From Streptomyces sp. NRRL F-6492 (lineage in GTDB: Bacteria; Actinomycetota; Actinomycetes; Streptomycetales; Streptomycetaceae), in the NCBI RefSeq assembly GCF_001280125.1, contig NZ_LGEG01000160.1:1-64000 (forward strand): DNA of 64,000 nucleotides, given 5' to 3'. Position 1 is the first letter of the stretch; every line of letters starts with the position of its first letter. The position numbers were made by a program, and so were the translations under genes. The notes under the pieces are model-generated. The model was not told where the DNA came from, did no database searches, and worked only from the letters and a program-made list of their open reading frames with translations. Shown here in pieces: positions 53,749 through 64,000 of the stretch.

Positions 53749-53832
53749 CCCCCGCCCGGCACCCGTACGCCCCCGCCCGGCACCCGTACGCCCCCGCCCG
53801 GCACCCGTACGCCCCCGCCCGGCACCCGTCCG
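53749..53832. repeat. Four tandem 21-base repeats
   Basis: CCCCCGCCCGGCACCCGTACG is repeated at 53749, 53770, 53791 and 53812; the fourth copy has one changed base. The array lies between DUF2254 (start 53723) and the broken DUF6325-type gene. Each copy codes for a heptapeptide of VRVPGGG type in one frame, but no gene uses it. Probably a slippage-expanded element, variable between strains. Confidence 0.8.
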
Positions 53833-53833
53833 T

Positions 53834-54081
53834 TCAGGACGCGAGGAGGCGTTGCCTCTGCGCCGCGGTGCCGTCGCCAGGGGTGCGGCCCAGAGGTTCC
53901 CGTACACGATGACGCCGGCCGAGCTGCCCGGTTCGACGGCGGCCGCGGCCTCCCGCAGGTCGTCCTCGTCGAGCAGCTGGGACAGTCCCTCCCCGGTCAT
54001 CCGGTCGTCGCGGAACTCCGGGACCAGGTGGTCGACGGGTCCCGTCCCGGACGTGTCGTCGGAGGTGTCGTCGACGCTCAT
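53834..54081 (-). pseudogene. DUF6325-like gene with internal deletion and frameshift
   Basis: From ATG 54081 (GAGGAG upstream) the product reads GPVDHLVPEFRDDRMTGEGL followed at once by LLDEDDLREAAAAVEPGSSAGVIVYGNLWAAPLATA. The family normally has about 50 more residues between these two parts. Near the end a one-base loss takes the frame past the expected end (RRRG-QRLLAS, TGA at 53836-53834 in the neighbouring frame) into the repeats and DUF2254. Both defects indicate a decayed copy. Confidence 0.6.
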
Positions 54082-54212
54082 GGCGACTCCTCGGCGGGTG
54101 GTCGTCCGTCTCGGACGCGCGACGGGCTCTGCGGCCCCTGTGGCTCCGGCCGGGCGTCGCGTCGTGTCCCATCGCACCACCGGGGAGTCGTACGCGCACC
54201 CGCGTGCCCGGG

Positions 54213-54626
54213 TCAGGACGTCGCTGCGGAACGCTTCGCGGGGGTGGTCCTGCGGGCGCCGGTGGCGGCGCGCTTGGGCTTGGGGGAGACGCTCTTGCGC
54301 CGTCCCGCCTTCCCCTCCTCCTCCTTCTTCTTCTCCTGCTCCTCCTTCTCCTCCTGCTCCTCCGATTCCGTCGGCGGCTTCGGCGGTGCGGGGCGGTGCC
54401 GGGCGGTCGACCACTCCAGTTCGATCTCCAGCTCCAGCCTGCCGTCCCCGATCTCCACCTCGATCTCGCTGTGGAGCTCGTCGGGAACGCGCAGGCTCAG
54501 CGTGCTGTGGCCGATGTTCCACTCGACCTCTCCGCCTTTTTGGAGGGCCGCCGCGAGCTCCATGAGCTGTTCGGCGGCTTCGAGGCGTGACACGGTGCGC
54601 TTCTGCTCGAACGTGAGGTCCTTCAT
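54213..54626 (-). CDS. Amphi-Trp domain protein with charged tail
   Basis: A 137-residue protein. Residues 1-72 form the amphi-Trp domain (VSRLEAAEQLMELAAALQKGGEVEW, LSLRVPDELHSEIEVEIGDGRLELEIELEW), a domain found in small haloarchaeal and actinobacterial stress-associated proteins. The tail is Lys/Glu/Pro-rich with a final basic part (KPKRAATGARRTTPAKRSAATS) suited to nucleic-acid contact. CGGAGA precedes the ATG. Function unknown. Confidence 0.85.
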   Translation of the reverse strand: MKDLTFEQKRTVSRLEAAEQLMELAAALQKGGEVEWNIGHSTLSLRVPDELHSEIEVEIGDGRLELEIELEWSTARHRPAPPKPPTESEEQEEKEEQEKKKEEEGKAGRRKSVSPKPKRAATGARRTTPAKRSAATS

Positions 54627-54891
54627 GGTCTGTCTCCGGTTCGGGTGCTGGAAGTGACCGGCGCCCGGACGGCAGGGGCGCCGCACACGGCGGTCCGAGG
54701 ACCCGCCGTCGTACCGGACCCGGCCGCGTCTCGTTCCCAGCGTGCGCCGTGGCCGTGCCCGCCGCACCCCGAGGGGTCACGGAACGCGACTCCGCCGGGA
54801 GACCGCGGGCGGGACGACGGAGAAGGGCGGCCGGTGCGCTCCGGAACCTCCCGGAGCGCACCGGCCGCCCTGTTCCCCGTACGGCGGAGGG

Positions 54892-57723
54892 TTACGCCCC
54901 GTCCCGTACCGTCCCGGTGAACTCCGGGCCCGGGACCGGCTCCCAGGAGTCGTCGAAGAGCGACAGGACCGCCCGGAGCGACTCCGCCGGTTCCGTGACG
55001 CCGTCCGCGACGGTGGGCATGCTCAGCTCCGCGCCCGTCTCCCCGGCGGGGACGGAGAACCACAGGGACAGACCGCCCGGGACCGCCTCCGACAGCGGTA
55101 CGGCCGGGTCCGGGAGCCTGCCGATCCGCTGCTCCAGCCACTCCCGGTCGACGTCCGCCGTGGACAGTTCGGCGCCGCCGGTCACCGGCAGCAGGCCGAT
55201 CGTGCCCATGATGTCGGCGTCCGCCGCGTCGGACAGCGTCACCCGCCAGGTCAGGGCCTCGCCCTCGGCCACGTCGTCCGCGACGGGCACCACGGTCACC
55301 GTGGGCATGGGATCGTCGTTCCGCGCGGTCACCCCGCCCCGGTGGGCGCCGACCACGGCCCCGCGCACCGCCTTCACGAACGCGTCGTGCGGCACGTCGT
55401 AGCCGAAGCGGGTGTTGCCCCGGACCTCGACCGGTACGTCGATGTCGTGGCGTCCCGGCCGGATCGTCACCAGGCGCGAGGTGACCCCCTCGCCGTCGGG
55501 CCCGGGCACGAACAGGCGGACCTGTCCGCCGCCCTTCCCGGAGACCCGCACCGGGACGCGGTAGGTCCGCGCCCCGGAGTCGCCCTCGTCGACCGTCAGC
55601 CGGCCGATGTCGATGCGCGGCAGCGCGCCCGGGCGCACCGCGGGGGTGCCGGGGCGCCAGCCCCACGCGTCCACGAGCCACGCGCGGCCCGAGCCGCCGC
55701 CCGGGGACAGTTCGAGCGACGCGATCCGCTTCAGGTCCAGGCCGGCCCGGCTCGCCGCGGACAGCGGGACGCGGACCTCGCGCGCCCACACGGACGCGGT
55801 CCGCTCGCTGCCCGGCAGCCCGTCGACGCGGACGCGGCCCAGCTGCGCGCGGCGGCCCGAGGCGTCGGTCACGGCGACGTCGAACCCGGTGCCCGCGCTG
55901 TTGGGCGGGACGGCCAGGCGCAGGGCCAGGGCGTCGGAGCCGGACAGCGGGACCGGCCGGGACGGACGCACCGCGACCCGCTTCCCGGGGGCGTCCCACC
56001 GCAGCGCGACGGCGTCGCGGCCCGGCTCGGGAAACGCGTCCCAGACCGCGAAGTGCGGGGACGCGCCGCCCTCCTCGGGGTTCAGGCAGGCGCGCTCGGC
56101 GTCGGGGTCGACCTGGGCGCACAGCCGTCCCGCGCCGGAGACGGCCGTCGAGGAGTCCGGCAGGAAGGCCGGGGTGCGGTGCCCGCCGACGGCGTGGGTG
56201 AGGACCCGGGCCGGGCCCGCCGAGGGCGCGCGGCGGCCGGTGCCGTCGAGCAGCGGCCGGACCCGGTCGTCGCCCCCGACGAACAGCCGGGCCGACGCCG
56301 CGATGTAGGCGGCGCCTGCCTTCTGCTGCTGCCCGGCGGTCAGCCGGGTCGCCGCGCCGGGGGAGCAGACCGGGTCGGGCGTCTCGTCGGACCAGAAGTC
56401 GTCGAACGCCGGGGCCTGGGCCTGGCCCGGGGTCCACTCGGTGTTGAAGAAGTTGTGGTTGGCCCCGACCACGTAGACCGAGCTGTGCAGGGCCGTGCCC
56501 CGGCCGACGCCACGGGTGCCGTCGAGGTAGATCTGGCCCTGGAGGTCGCTCACGTCCCCGTCGCAGCCCGGCAGGATCGTCGTGGACGGCACGTCGGGGG
56601 CCGGGTTCTGGCCGAAGATCGTGGGCCCGATCAGGACGTTGCCGCGGATCTTCCACCGTACGGGACCGTGGTGGCCGTCCCGGTCGGCCGGCGGCGGGTA
56701 GAGGCTGTCGAGCGCCGCCCGGTTGACGCCCTCGCCTCCGCGCGAGTGGCCGACGAGCAGCACGCGCGACAGGTCGGCGGGCGCGGTCCCGCGCACGGCG
56801 GCCGGCGCGCCCTTCCGGTTCGCGGCCCAGTCGGCCCAGCGGGCCAGGTGCAGCCGGACCAGGGAGGAGCGGGCCTGGGCGCCCGCGTCGTCGATGCTGT
56901 GGTCCTGCCCGTTGACGCCGTTGGCGGATATGGAGAGCGTCACGTACCCCTGGGAGGCCAGGAGCTTCTGGGCGTCCAGGTACCCCCGGTGGCTGGGGAT
57001 CTCCCGGGTGCCCGCCGGGCAGGGCCACGCACCCGTCGCGTCCTCGGTCCCGGGCGTGTAGCAGGTGGCGTGCCGGCCGTGCAGGAAGAGGGCCACCGGC
57101 CGCTTGCCCGGCGCGCCGGCCGGGCCCACCACGACGGCGCGCATCTCGACGGGCACGGGGAAGTCGGGCAGCGGCACGGACGGCAGGACGTACTCGCCGC
57201 TGACGGTGCGGTAGGGGCCGGGCACTCCCGGGTCGACCGGGTTCGCCGGGAGCGGGGCCTCCGGCGCGGCGGACGGGAGCGGGGCCTTCGGGGCGAGGGG
57301 GCGCAGGTTCGTGGAGGGGGCGGGGGCGGCGGCGTCCAGTCGCCTGCCGCCGGCCGTCACCCGCAGCGGGGCGTCCCGGTCGAGCCGGGCGTCCCCGAGG
57401 GGCAGCCGGAAGGTGCGCCCGTCCCGCTCGGCCACCGGACGGCCGAGCAGCCGGTCGCCGGCGTGGAACTCGACCCGGGCGTCGCCCATGGGGACGGGGT
57501 CGGACGAGGTCCACAGGAGCTGCCGGTGCGGGCCGGTCCCGGTGACCTGCCAGCCCGGGGGGAGTTCGGAGTTCCCGCGCGGGGCCTCCTGGGCCACCGT
57601 CGCCGGTGACCGGGGCGACGGTTCCCGCGCGTGCGCCGCGCCGGGCGTCGCCGCCGCCAGCGCGAGTAAGGCCGCGGCGGTGGTCACGCCGCGTATGCCA
57701 CGTATCAAGACGGTCTTCCTCAC
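54892..57723 (-). CDS. Large secreted alpha/beta hydrolase with Calx-beta-like C-terminal region
   Basis: A 943-residue protein. A signal peptide (about 1-33) is followed by a beta-rich N-part. The hydrolase domain (about 140-520) contains ALFLHGRHATCY (oxyanion), the nucleophile elbow LLVGHSRGGEGVNRAAL and NHNFFNTEW. The C-terminal third has two Calx-beta-like modules (LTVDEGDSGARTYRVPVRVSGKGG; VVPVADDVAEGEALTWRVTLSDAAD), which are adhesion or Ca-binding folds. The GTG start at 57723 is the first in-frame codon before the signal peptide (VRKTVLIRGIRG) with only weak GGGAAC upstream. Possibly a large esterase acting on polymers; substrate unknown. Confidence 0.85.
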   Translation of the reverse strand: MRKTVLIRGIRGVTTAAALLALAAATPGAAHAREPSPRSPATVAQEAPRGNSELPPGWQVTGTGPHRQLLWTSSDPVPMGDARVEFHAGDRLLGRPVAERDGRTFRLPLGDARLDRDAPLRVTAGGRRLDAAAPAPSTNLRPLAPKAPLPSAAPEAPLPANPVDPGVPGPYRTVSGEYVLPSVPLPDFPVPVEMRAVVVGPAGAPGKRPVALFLHGRHATCYTPGTEDATGAWPCPAGTREIPSHRGYLDAQKLLASQGYVTLSISANGVNGQDHSIDDAGAQARSSLVRLHLARWADWAANRKGAPAAVRGTAPADLSRVLLVGHSRGGEGVNRAALDSLYPPPADRDGHHGPVRWKIRGNVLIGPTIFGQNPAPDVPSTTILPGCDGDVSDLQGQIYLDGTRGVGRGTALHSSVYVVGANHNFFNTEWTPGQAQAPAFDDFWSDETPDPVCSPGAATRLTAGQQQKAGAAYIAASARLFVGGDDRVRPLLDGTGRRAPSAGPARVLTHAVGGHRTPAFLPDSSTAVSGAGRLCAQVDPDAERACLNPEEGGASPHFAVWDAFPEPGRDAVALRWDAPGKRVAVRPSRPVPLSGSDALALRLAVPPNSAGTGFDVAVTDASGRRAQLGRVRVDGLPGSERTASVWAREVRVPLSAASRAGLDLKRIASLELSPGGGSGRAWLVDAWGWRPGTPAVRPGALPRIDIGRLTVDEGDSGARTYRVPVRVSGKGGGQVRLFVPGPDGEGVTSRLVTIRPGRHDIDVPVEVRGNTRFGYDVPHDAFVKAVRGAVVGAHRGGVTARNDDPMPTVTVVPVADDVAEGEALTWRVTLSDAADADIMGTIGLLPVTGGAELSTADVDREWLEQRIGRLPDPAVPLSEAVPGGLSLWFSVPAGETGAELSMPTVADGVTEPAESLRAVLSLFDDSWEPVPGPEFTGTVRDGA

Positions 57724-57877
57724 GTTCGTTCCCGTGGGAGCACCGCCGGTGGTGCCTGCCGTCCGGCTTCCCCGGCGCTCCCCTCTCGCCCCGGAGGACG
57801 GTGGCGGACGCGCGGGGGTTGCCTCGTACGGCGTCATGTGCGCGCCGGAACCGGGGAGTTCGGGCCCGGGAACGGGT

Positions 57878-57910
57878 CCGGCCCGGGTGGCGGGGAGCCA
57901 CCCGGGCCGG
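57878..57910 (-). terminator. Strong hairpin after katG
   Basis: A 14-base-pair GC stem (57878-57891 with 57897-57910), loop GGGGA. It lies about 90 bases after the katG stop. A second smaller GGACGG/CCGTCC stem lies at about 57959-57978. Confidence 0.65.
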
Positions 57911-57999
57911 GGTGCCGAACCGGACGACGGGGGAACCGTTTGGGCCGGGTGCCGGGCCGGACGGCGGGGGAACCGTCCGGGCCGGGGGGTGAGGAGGGG

Positions 58000-60285
<2,286 letters not shown>

Positions 60286-60389
60286 TCAGGAAGTGCGATC
60301 GGAGCGGCCGGGCCGTGCCCGGAGAGCCGTCACGTATCGGACTCCCGCCGCGCTGAGGTCTTCCTGTCCCTTGGCCATTAACGAAATCG

Positions 60390-60417
60390 ATCCTACAATG
60401 GACCTTGTCCAAGTCAA
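60390..60417 (-). promoter_or_regulatory. katG promoter with an overlapping Fur-type palindrome
   Basis: On the minus strand TTGACT (60417-60412), 16 bases, TAGGAT (60395-60390): a good promoter directed to katG. ACAATGGACCTTGT (60395-60408), an ACAA-N6-TTGT inverted repeat, fills the spacer and would block the polymerase when bound by FurA. The start would lie near 60383, about 130 bases upstream of the gene. Confidence 0.6.
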
Positions 60418-60501
60418 GAACAATGCCAAATCTGTCCGAGGAACACCGGCCGCACACCGGACACCACGGGCCCCGCGTCCGAGCCGAAGAGGTGAACCGA
60501 T

Positions 60502-60918
60502 ATGAGCGACCTGCTGGAACGGCTGAGATCCCGCGGCTGGCGGATGACGTCCCAGCGGCGCGTGGTCGCGGAGGTCCTGGCCGGCGACCACGTGCACCTC
60601 ACGGCCGACGAGGTGCACGCGCGCGCCGTCGAGCGGCTGCCGGAGATCGCGCGGGCGACGGTCTACAACACCCTGGGCGAACTCGTCGCCCTGGGGGAGG
60701 TCGTGGAGCTCTCCACGGACGGGCGGGCCAAGCGCTACGACCCGAACGCGCGCCGGGCGCACCAGCACCTGGTCTGCTCGGAGTGCGGGCTCATCAGGGA
60801 CGTCCACCCGATGGGGGACCCGCTGGCCGTCCTGCCGCCGGAGGAACGTTTCGGCTTCGCCGTGGAGAAGGCCGACGTCACGTACCGGGGGCTGTGCCCG
60901 GACTGCTCGGGGGGATGA
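60502..60918 (+). CDS. furA: Fur-family peroxide-responsive repressor (FurA/CatR type)
   Basis: A 138-residue Fur/PerR protein. The winged helix covers MTSQRRVVAEVLAGDHVHLTADEVHARAVERLPEIARATVYNTLGELVALG. Metal-site residues are in RRAHQHLVC(92)SEC(95) and a second Cys pair, C132 and C135. Divergent to katG, the arrangement known in several Streptomyces and mycobacteria where FurA represses itself and katG until peroxide oxidises it. AAGAGGTG stands before the ATG. Next gene (tpx) converges with a terminator between. Confidence 0.92.
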   Translation: MSDLLERLRSRGWRMTSQRRVVAEVLAGDHVHLTADEVHARAVERLPEIARATVYNTLGELVALGEVVELSTDGRAKRYDPNARRAHQHLVCSECGLIRDVHPMGDPLAVLPPEERFGFAVEKADVTYRGLCPDCSGG

Positions 60919-60929
60919 GCGCGTACGGA

Positions 60930-60968
60930 GGAGGGGGCCGCCACCGGTCGTCGGTGACGGCCCCCTCC
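60930..60968. terminator. Bidirectional terminator between furA and tpx
   Basis: GGAGGGGGCCG (60930-60940) pairs with CGGCCCCCTCC (60958-60968); inside the loop CACCG/CGGTG extend the stem. It lies between the convergent stop codons at 60918 and 61017. Confidence 0.75.
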
Positions 60969-60972
60969 GGGG

Positions 60973-60998
60973 CGGCGGCTCCCCTGTCGGAGCCGCCG
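60973..60998. terminator. Second hairpin downstream of tpx
   Basis: CGGCGGCTCC and GGAGCCGCCG form a 10-base stem with loop CCTGTC, in tandem with the previous hairpin. Confidence 0.6.
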
Positions 60999-61016
60999 GG
61001 GACTGCTTCGGGACGA

Positions 61017-61517
61017 CTACTTCAGGACGGCGAGCGCCTCGTCGTAGCCGGGCTCGTCCGCGATCTCGCCCACGAGCTGCGCGTGCAGGACCTTGTCGTT
61101 CTCGTCGAGGACGACGACCGCGCGGGCGGTCAGACCGGCCAGCGGCCCGTCCGCGATCTCCACGCCGTAGTCGGTGTGGAACTCGCGGCCCCGGAGCGTC
61201 GAGAGGTTCTTGACGTTCTCCAGGCCCTCGGCGCCGCAGAAGCGCGCCTGCGCGAAGGGCAGGTCGGCGGAGATGCAGAGCACCACGGTGTTCTCCAGCT
61301 CGCCGGCCTTCTTGTTGAAGGCGCGAACGGAGGAGGCGCACGTCGGGGTGTCGACGCTCGGGAAGATGTTGAGGACCTTGCGCACGCCGGCGAAGTCCTT
61401 CAGCGACTTGTCGGCGAGACCCTCGGCGACGAGCGTGAAGTCGGGAGCCTGGCTGCCGGGAACCGGCAGGGCGCCGTTGACCTGCACCGGGCTGCCCTTC
61501 AGCGTGACCTGGGCCAT
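61017..61517 (-). CDS. tpx: Thiol peroxidase (Tpx, atypical 2-Cys peroxiredoxin)
   Basis: A 166-residue peroxiredoxin. Peroxidatic Cys60 is in [12 protein letters not shown] and the resolving Cys94 in [11 protein letters not shown], the spacing of Tpx. The N-terminal hairpin is typical ([27 protein letters not shown]). AAGGAG precedes the ATG by seven bases. It reduces hydrogen and alkyl peroxides with thioredoxin as donor and forms, with furA and katG, a compact peroxide defence module. Confidence 0.96.
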   Translation of the reverse strand: MAQVTLKGSPVQVNGALPVPGSQAPDFTLVAEGLADKSLKDFAGVRKVLNIFPSVDTPTCASSVRAFNKKAGELENTVVLCISADLPFAQARFCGAEGLENVKNLSTLRGREFHTDYGVEIADGPLAGLTARAVVVLDENDKVLHAQLVGEIADEPGYDEALAVLK

Positions 61518-61728
61518 GGGGATCTCCTTAAGAAGGTACGAGTGGCAACGAGGGGAATCGTACGGAGTCCGGACCGCCCGTGCGGTCACACCTCTTGACG
61601 ACCCCTTCCTTCACTTCTTAAATCAGGTGGGCGGCGAAGCGGCCCGCCTCCGTGTGTGTCATGTACCTGACACGCATGTGCGGCGCGCCCACGGCGTCGT
61701 CCCCCCACACCCGACGGAAGAGAGAGCC

Positions 61729-63033
61729 ATGACCTCCTCCCGCACGCGACGGCGCACGCTGTCCTCCGCCCTGTCCGCCCTCGCCCTGGCCCTCGCCGTC
61801 ACGGCGCTCGGCCCCGCCGCCTCGGCCGGCCCCGCGGCGGGAGCCGCCCCCGCGCCCGCCGCCGGAGCCGCCGCCGCCCTCCAGCCCGCCGCCGGGGCGG
61901 CCGCCGTCACCTTCTCCGACGACTTCGACGGCCCCGCGGGCGCCGCCGCGGACGGCGCCAAGTGGCAGATCGAGACCGGTGACAACGTCAGCAACCACGA
62001 GCGGCAGTACTACACGGCTGGAAACCGCAACGCCGCGCTCGACGGCCAGGGCCACCTGGTCATCACCGCCCGCAAGGAGAACCCGGGCAACTACCAGTGC
62101 TGGTACGGGCGGTGCGAGTACACCTCGGCACGGCTCAACACGGCCGGGAAGTTCACCACCCGGTACGGCCGCGTCGAGGCCCGCATGAAGGTGCCGCGCG
62201 GCCAGGGCATGTGGCCCGCGTTCTGGATGCTCGGCAACGACATCGGCCAGGTCGGCTGGCCCGACTCGGGCGAGATCGACGTCATGGAGAACGTCGGCTT
62301 CGAGCCCTCCACCGTCCACGGCACCCTGCACGGCCCCGGCTACTCGGGCTCCGGCGGCATCGGCGCCGGGTACACCCTGCCCGGCGGGCAGGCCTTCGCC
62401 GACGCCTTCCACACCTTCGCCGTCGACTGGTCGCCGGGCCGGATCACCTGGTCCGTGGACGGCAACGTCTACCAGACCCGCACGCCCGCCGACCTCGGCG
62501 GCCGGACCTGGGTCTTCGACAAGCCCTTCTTCCTGATCCTCAACCTCGCGGTCGGCGGCTACTGGCCCGGTGACCCGAACGGCTCGACCCCCTTCCCGAG
62601 CCAGCTCGTCGTCGACCACGTCCGCGTCACCACCGCCGACGCCCCCGCCGGCGGCGGCCCGATCACCGGGATCGGCGGCAAGTGCGTCGACGTGGCCGCC
62701 GCCAACACCGCGAACGGCACCCCCGTCCAGCTCTACGACTGCAACGGGACCGCCGCCCAGCGGTGGACCGTCGGCACGGACGGAACCATCCGCGCACTCG
62801 GCAAGTGCCTCGACGTCACCTCCGCCGGCACCGCCGACGGAACGCCCCTCCAGCTGTGGGACTGCAACGGCACGGAGGCCCAGCGCTGGGTCGCCAACGA
62901 CGCCCGGGACGTGGTGAACCCGCGCGCGAACAAGTGCCTGGACGCCACCGGCAACAGCTCGGCCAACGGCACCCGGCTCCAGATCTGGACCTGCGGGGGC
63001 ACCGCCAACCAGAAGTGGACGGTGACCCGGTAG
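61729..63033 (+). CDS. Secreted GH16 endo-beta-1,3-glucanase with a ricin-type lectin domain
   Basis: A 434-residue protein. A signal peptide (about 1-33) and an Ala/Pro-rich spacer precede the GH16 jelly-roll (62-310): GRVEARMKVPRGQGMWPAFWMLG and the catalytic GEIDVME (E182 nucleophile, D184, E187 acid/base), the laminarinase form of the motif. The C-terminal 315-434 region has three QxW-type repeats (AAQRWTV, EAQRWV, NQKWTV with GKCLDV, NKCLDA), a beta-trefoil that binds glucans. It degrades fungal or algal beta-1,3-glucans. GGAAGAGAG precedes the ATG. Confidence 0.95.
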   Translation: MTSSRTRRRTLSSALSALALALAVTALGPAASAGPAAGAAPAPAAGAAAALQPAAGAAAVTFSDDFDGPAGAAADGAKWQIETGDNVSNHERQYYTAGNRNAALDGQGHLVITARKENPGNYQCWYGRCEYTSARLNTAGKFTTRYGRVEARMKVPRGQGMWPAFWMLGNDIGQVGWPDSGEIDVMENVGFEPSTVHGTLHGPGYSGSGGIGAGYTLPGGQAFADAFHTFAVDWSPGRITWSVDGNVYQTRTPADLGGRTWVFDKPFFLILNLAVGGYWPGDPNGSTPFPSQLVVDHVRVTTADAPAGGGPITGIGGKCVDVAAANTANGTPVQLYDCNGTAAQRWTVGTDGTIRALGKCLDVTSAGTADGTPLQLWDCNGTEAQRWVANDARDVVNPRANKCLDATGNSSANGTRLQIWTCGGTANQKWTVTR

Positions 63034-63037
63034 GAGA

Positions 63038-63069
63038 GTGAACGGGCGACCCGGCGGCCGCCCGTTCAC
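63038..63069. terminator. Bidirectional terminator between the glucanase and TPR genes
   Basis: GTGAACGGGCG (63038-63048) pairs with CGCCCGTTCAC (63059-63069), loop of ten bases. Located a few bases after the glucanase stop and before the converging TPR gene stop at 63090. Confidence 0.7.
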
Positions 63070-63089
63070 CCTCGCCCGGCCCCGGGCGC

Positions 63090-64000
63090 TCAGCCCCGAG
63101 GCCGGGCCAGGTACTCCTGCCGCAGGGCGTCGAGGACCTGCGCCGCCCCGGGGTGGCCCGCCTTCCGGCAGCGCGCCGCCGCCGTCGTCAGCCGGGCGAT
63201 CGCCTCGTTGGTCCGGCCGAGCCCATTCCCCTCGACCAGGGCGGCGAACCGCACCGCCTCGGCCCTCGGCAGCTCGCCGTGCTCCCCGCCCTCCTCGTGG
63301 AGGCCGATCGCGGCCTCCGCCTCGGCCAGGGCCTCCTCGAAGCGCTCCGCCTCCGTCAGGACCCGGGCCCTGCGGTAGTGCACCTCGCCGCGCTCGTACC
63401 AGACGGCGAAGTCCTCGGTGTCCGCCGGCACGGCGTCCAGGACCGCGTCGCCCCGCACCAGGTGCGCGAGCGCGTCCTCCACGCCCTCGGCCCCCCGGGC
63501 CGCCGCCGTGAGCCGGGCGAACTCGCGCGTCATCCGCGCGATCAGGGGCGGGTTCGGCGCCTCGTCGTGCGCGGCGAGGGCACGCTCGTACGCGGTGTCC
63601 GCCGCCTCCCACCGGTCGGCGAGGGCCAGCGCGATCGCCGTGTCCGCCGTCACCAGGGTGCGGATCGGGGCGTCGTCCTCCCACCCGGCGACCGTGCCCG
63701 CGAGCCGCAGGAACTCCTCCGCCGACGGCAGGTACTCCTCCAGCTCCCGCAGTCCCCGCGCCAGGGACAGCCGGATCTGGGCCACCATCCGCTCGTTCAG
63801 CGCGGCGGCCGACTCCTCGGAGAGGAGCGACTCCAGGACCGCCACGGCGTCCGCCTGCCGCCCCGACTCCACCAGGACGTCGGCCAGTTGGAGCCGTACG
63901 CCCGCGGCCTCCTCGTGCTCCCCGTCCCCGTCGAACCGCGCGGCCGCCTCGGAGAGGTGGCGCACGGCCCCGGCGTGGTCCCCGAGGTGCGAGGACGCGT
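63090..64000 (-). CDS. Tetratricopeptide-repeat protein, start beyond the window
   Basis: At least 303 C-terminal residues. Helical pairs of the TPR type repeat roughly every 34-40 residues (VAQIRLSLARGLRELEEYLPSAEEFLRLAG; IALALADRWEAADTAYERALAAHDE; VHYRRARVLTEAERFEEALAEAEAAIGLHEEGG). The frame stays open to base 64000 without a start, so the protein continues. Function probably in protein-protein interaction or as part of a large sensor; nothing more is visible. Confidence 0.8.
   Translation of the reverse strand, partial: ASSHLGDHAGAVRHLSEAAARFDGDGEHEEAAGVRLQLADVLVESGRQADAVAVLESLLSEESAAALNERMVAQIRLSLARGLRELEEYLPSAEEFLRLAGTVAGWEDDAPIRTLVTADTAIALALADRWEAADTAYERALAAHDEAPNPPLIARMTREFARLTAAARGAEGVEDALAHLVRGDAVLDAVPADTEDFAVWYERGEVHYRRARVLTEAERFEEALAEAEAAIGLHEEGGEHGELPRAEAVRFAALVEGNGLGRTNEAIARLTTAAARCRKAGHPGAAQVLDALRQEYLARPRG

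Noticed and set aside
53749..53832. The 21-base repeats as a CRISPR array.
   Set aside because: Units are directly adjacent without spacers, and no cas gene is present.

Overview
The window is a roughly 71-73% GC actinobacterial chromosome segment. Codon use, ribosome-binding sites of the GGAGG type, GTG starts, an LAETG wall-sorting signal, LAL/LuxR regulators and decayed IS elements all point to Streptomyces or a close relative. I found no rRNA or tRNA gene, no CRISPR array and no replication origin. The gene mix (stress, catabolic and secreted functions with remnants of insertion sequences) suggests accessory or chromosome-arm DNA.

Layout. (1) 1-25.2 kb is an almost unbroken + strand array. 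It holds an isochorismatase-like hydrolase, a DoxX protein, a Dps ferritin overlapping a flavin disulfide reductase homologue, several alpha/beta hydrolases (three of them close paralogues), an amidohydrolase, an acetate-type permease, an ABC sugar importer without its own ATPase that overlaps a large LuxR regulator, a chloroperoxidase-type hydrolase, a luciferase-like monooxygenase with its FMN reductase, and a second LuxR, a PucR and an AraC regulator. It reads as a small-molecule (ester, aromatic or peroxide) handling region with dense local regulation. (2) 25.2-27.4 kb is a scar of gene fragments: toxin-antitoxin ends, a pirin C-terminus, short direct repeats and a frameshifted phosphotransferase. 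(3) 27.5-33.1 kb is a two-component system, whose kinase carries an in-frame amber stop, divergent from a lipoprotein / adaptor / MacB-type ABC efflux operon. (4) 33.2-38.1 kb holds a two-gene E1-like ThiF plus GNAT operon, a small secreted ORF and two cell-surface genes. (5) 38.1-45 kb is gene-poor, with a SUKH immunity protein, a fatty-acid desaturase, two small membrane proteins, and IS5, IS3 and signalling-protein remnants. (6) 45-48.3 kb contains cell-wall enzymes. (7) 48.6-54.6 kb has an FAD monooxygenase divergent from its TetR regulator across a double operator, a class II amidotransferase, a DUF2254 protein and small stress-type proteins. (8) 54.9-64 kb has a large secreted hydrolase, katG divergent from furA, tpx, a secreted beta-glucanase and a TPR protein running off the end.

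Functional themes: oxidative stress defence (Dps, KatG, FurA, Tpx, perhaps the flavoenzymes); cell envelope work (adaptor and ABC export, SLT and NlpC/P60 enzymes, LAETG protein, beta-glucanase); and solute or ester catabolism under LuxR control. The least understood intact unit is the ThiF-GNAT pair. The most informative damage is the interrupted histidine kinase and the 25-27 kb recombination scar. All names rest on motifs read by eye; no database search was run.
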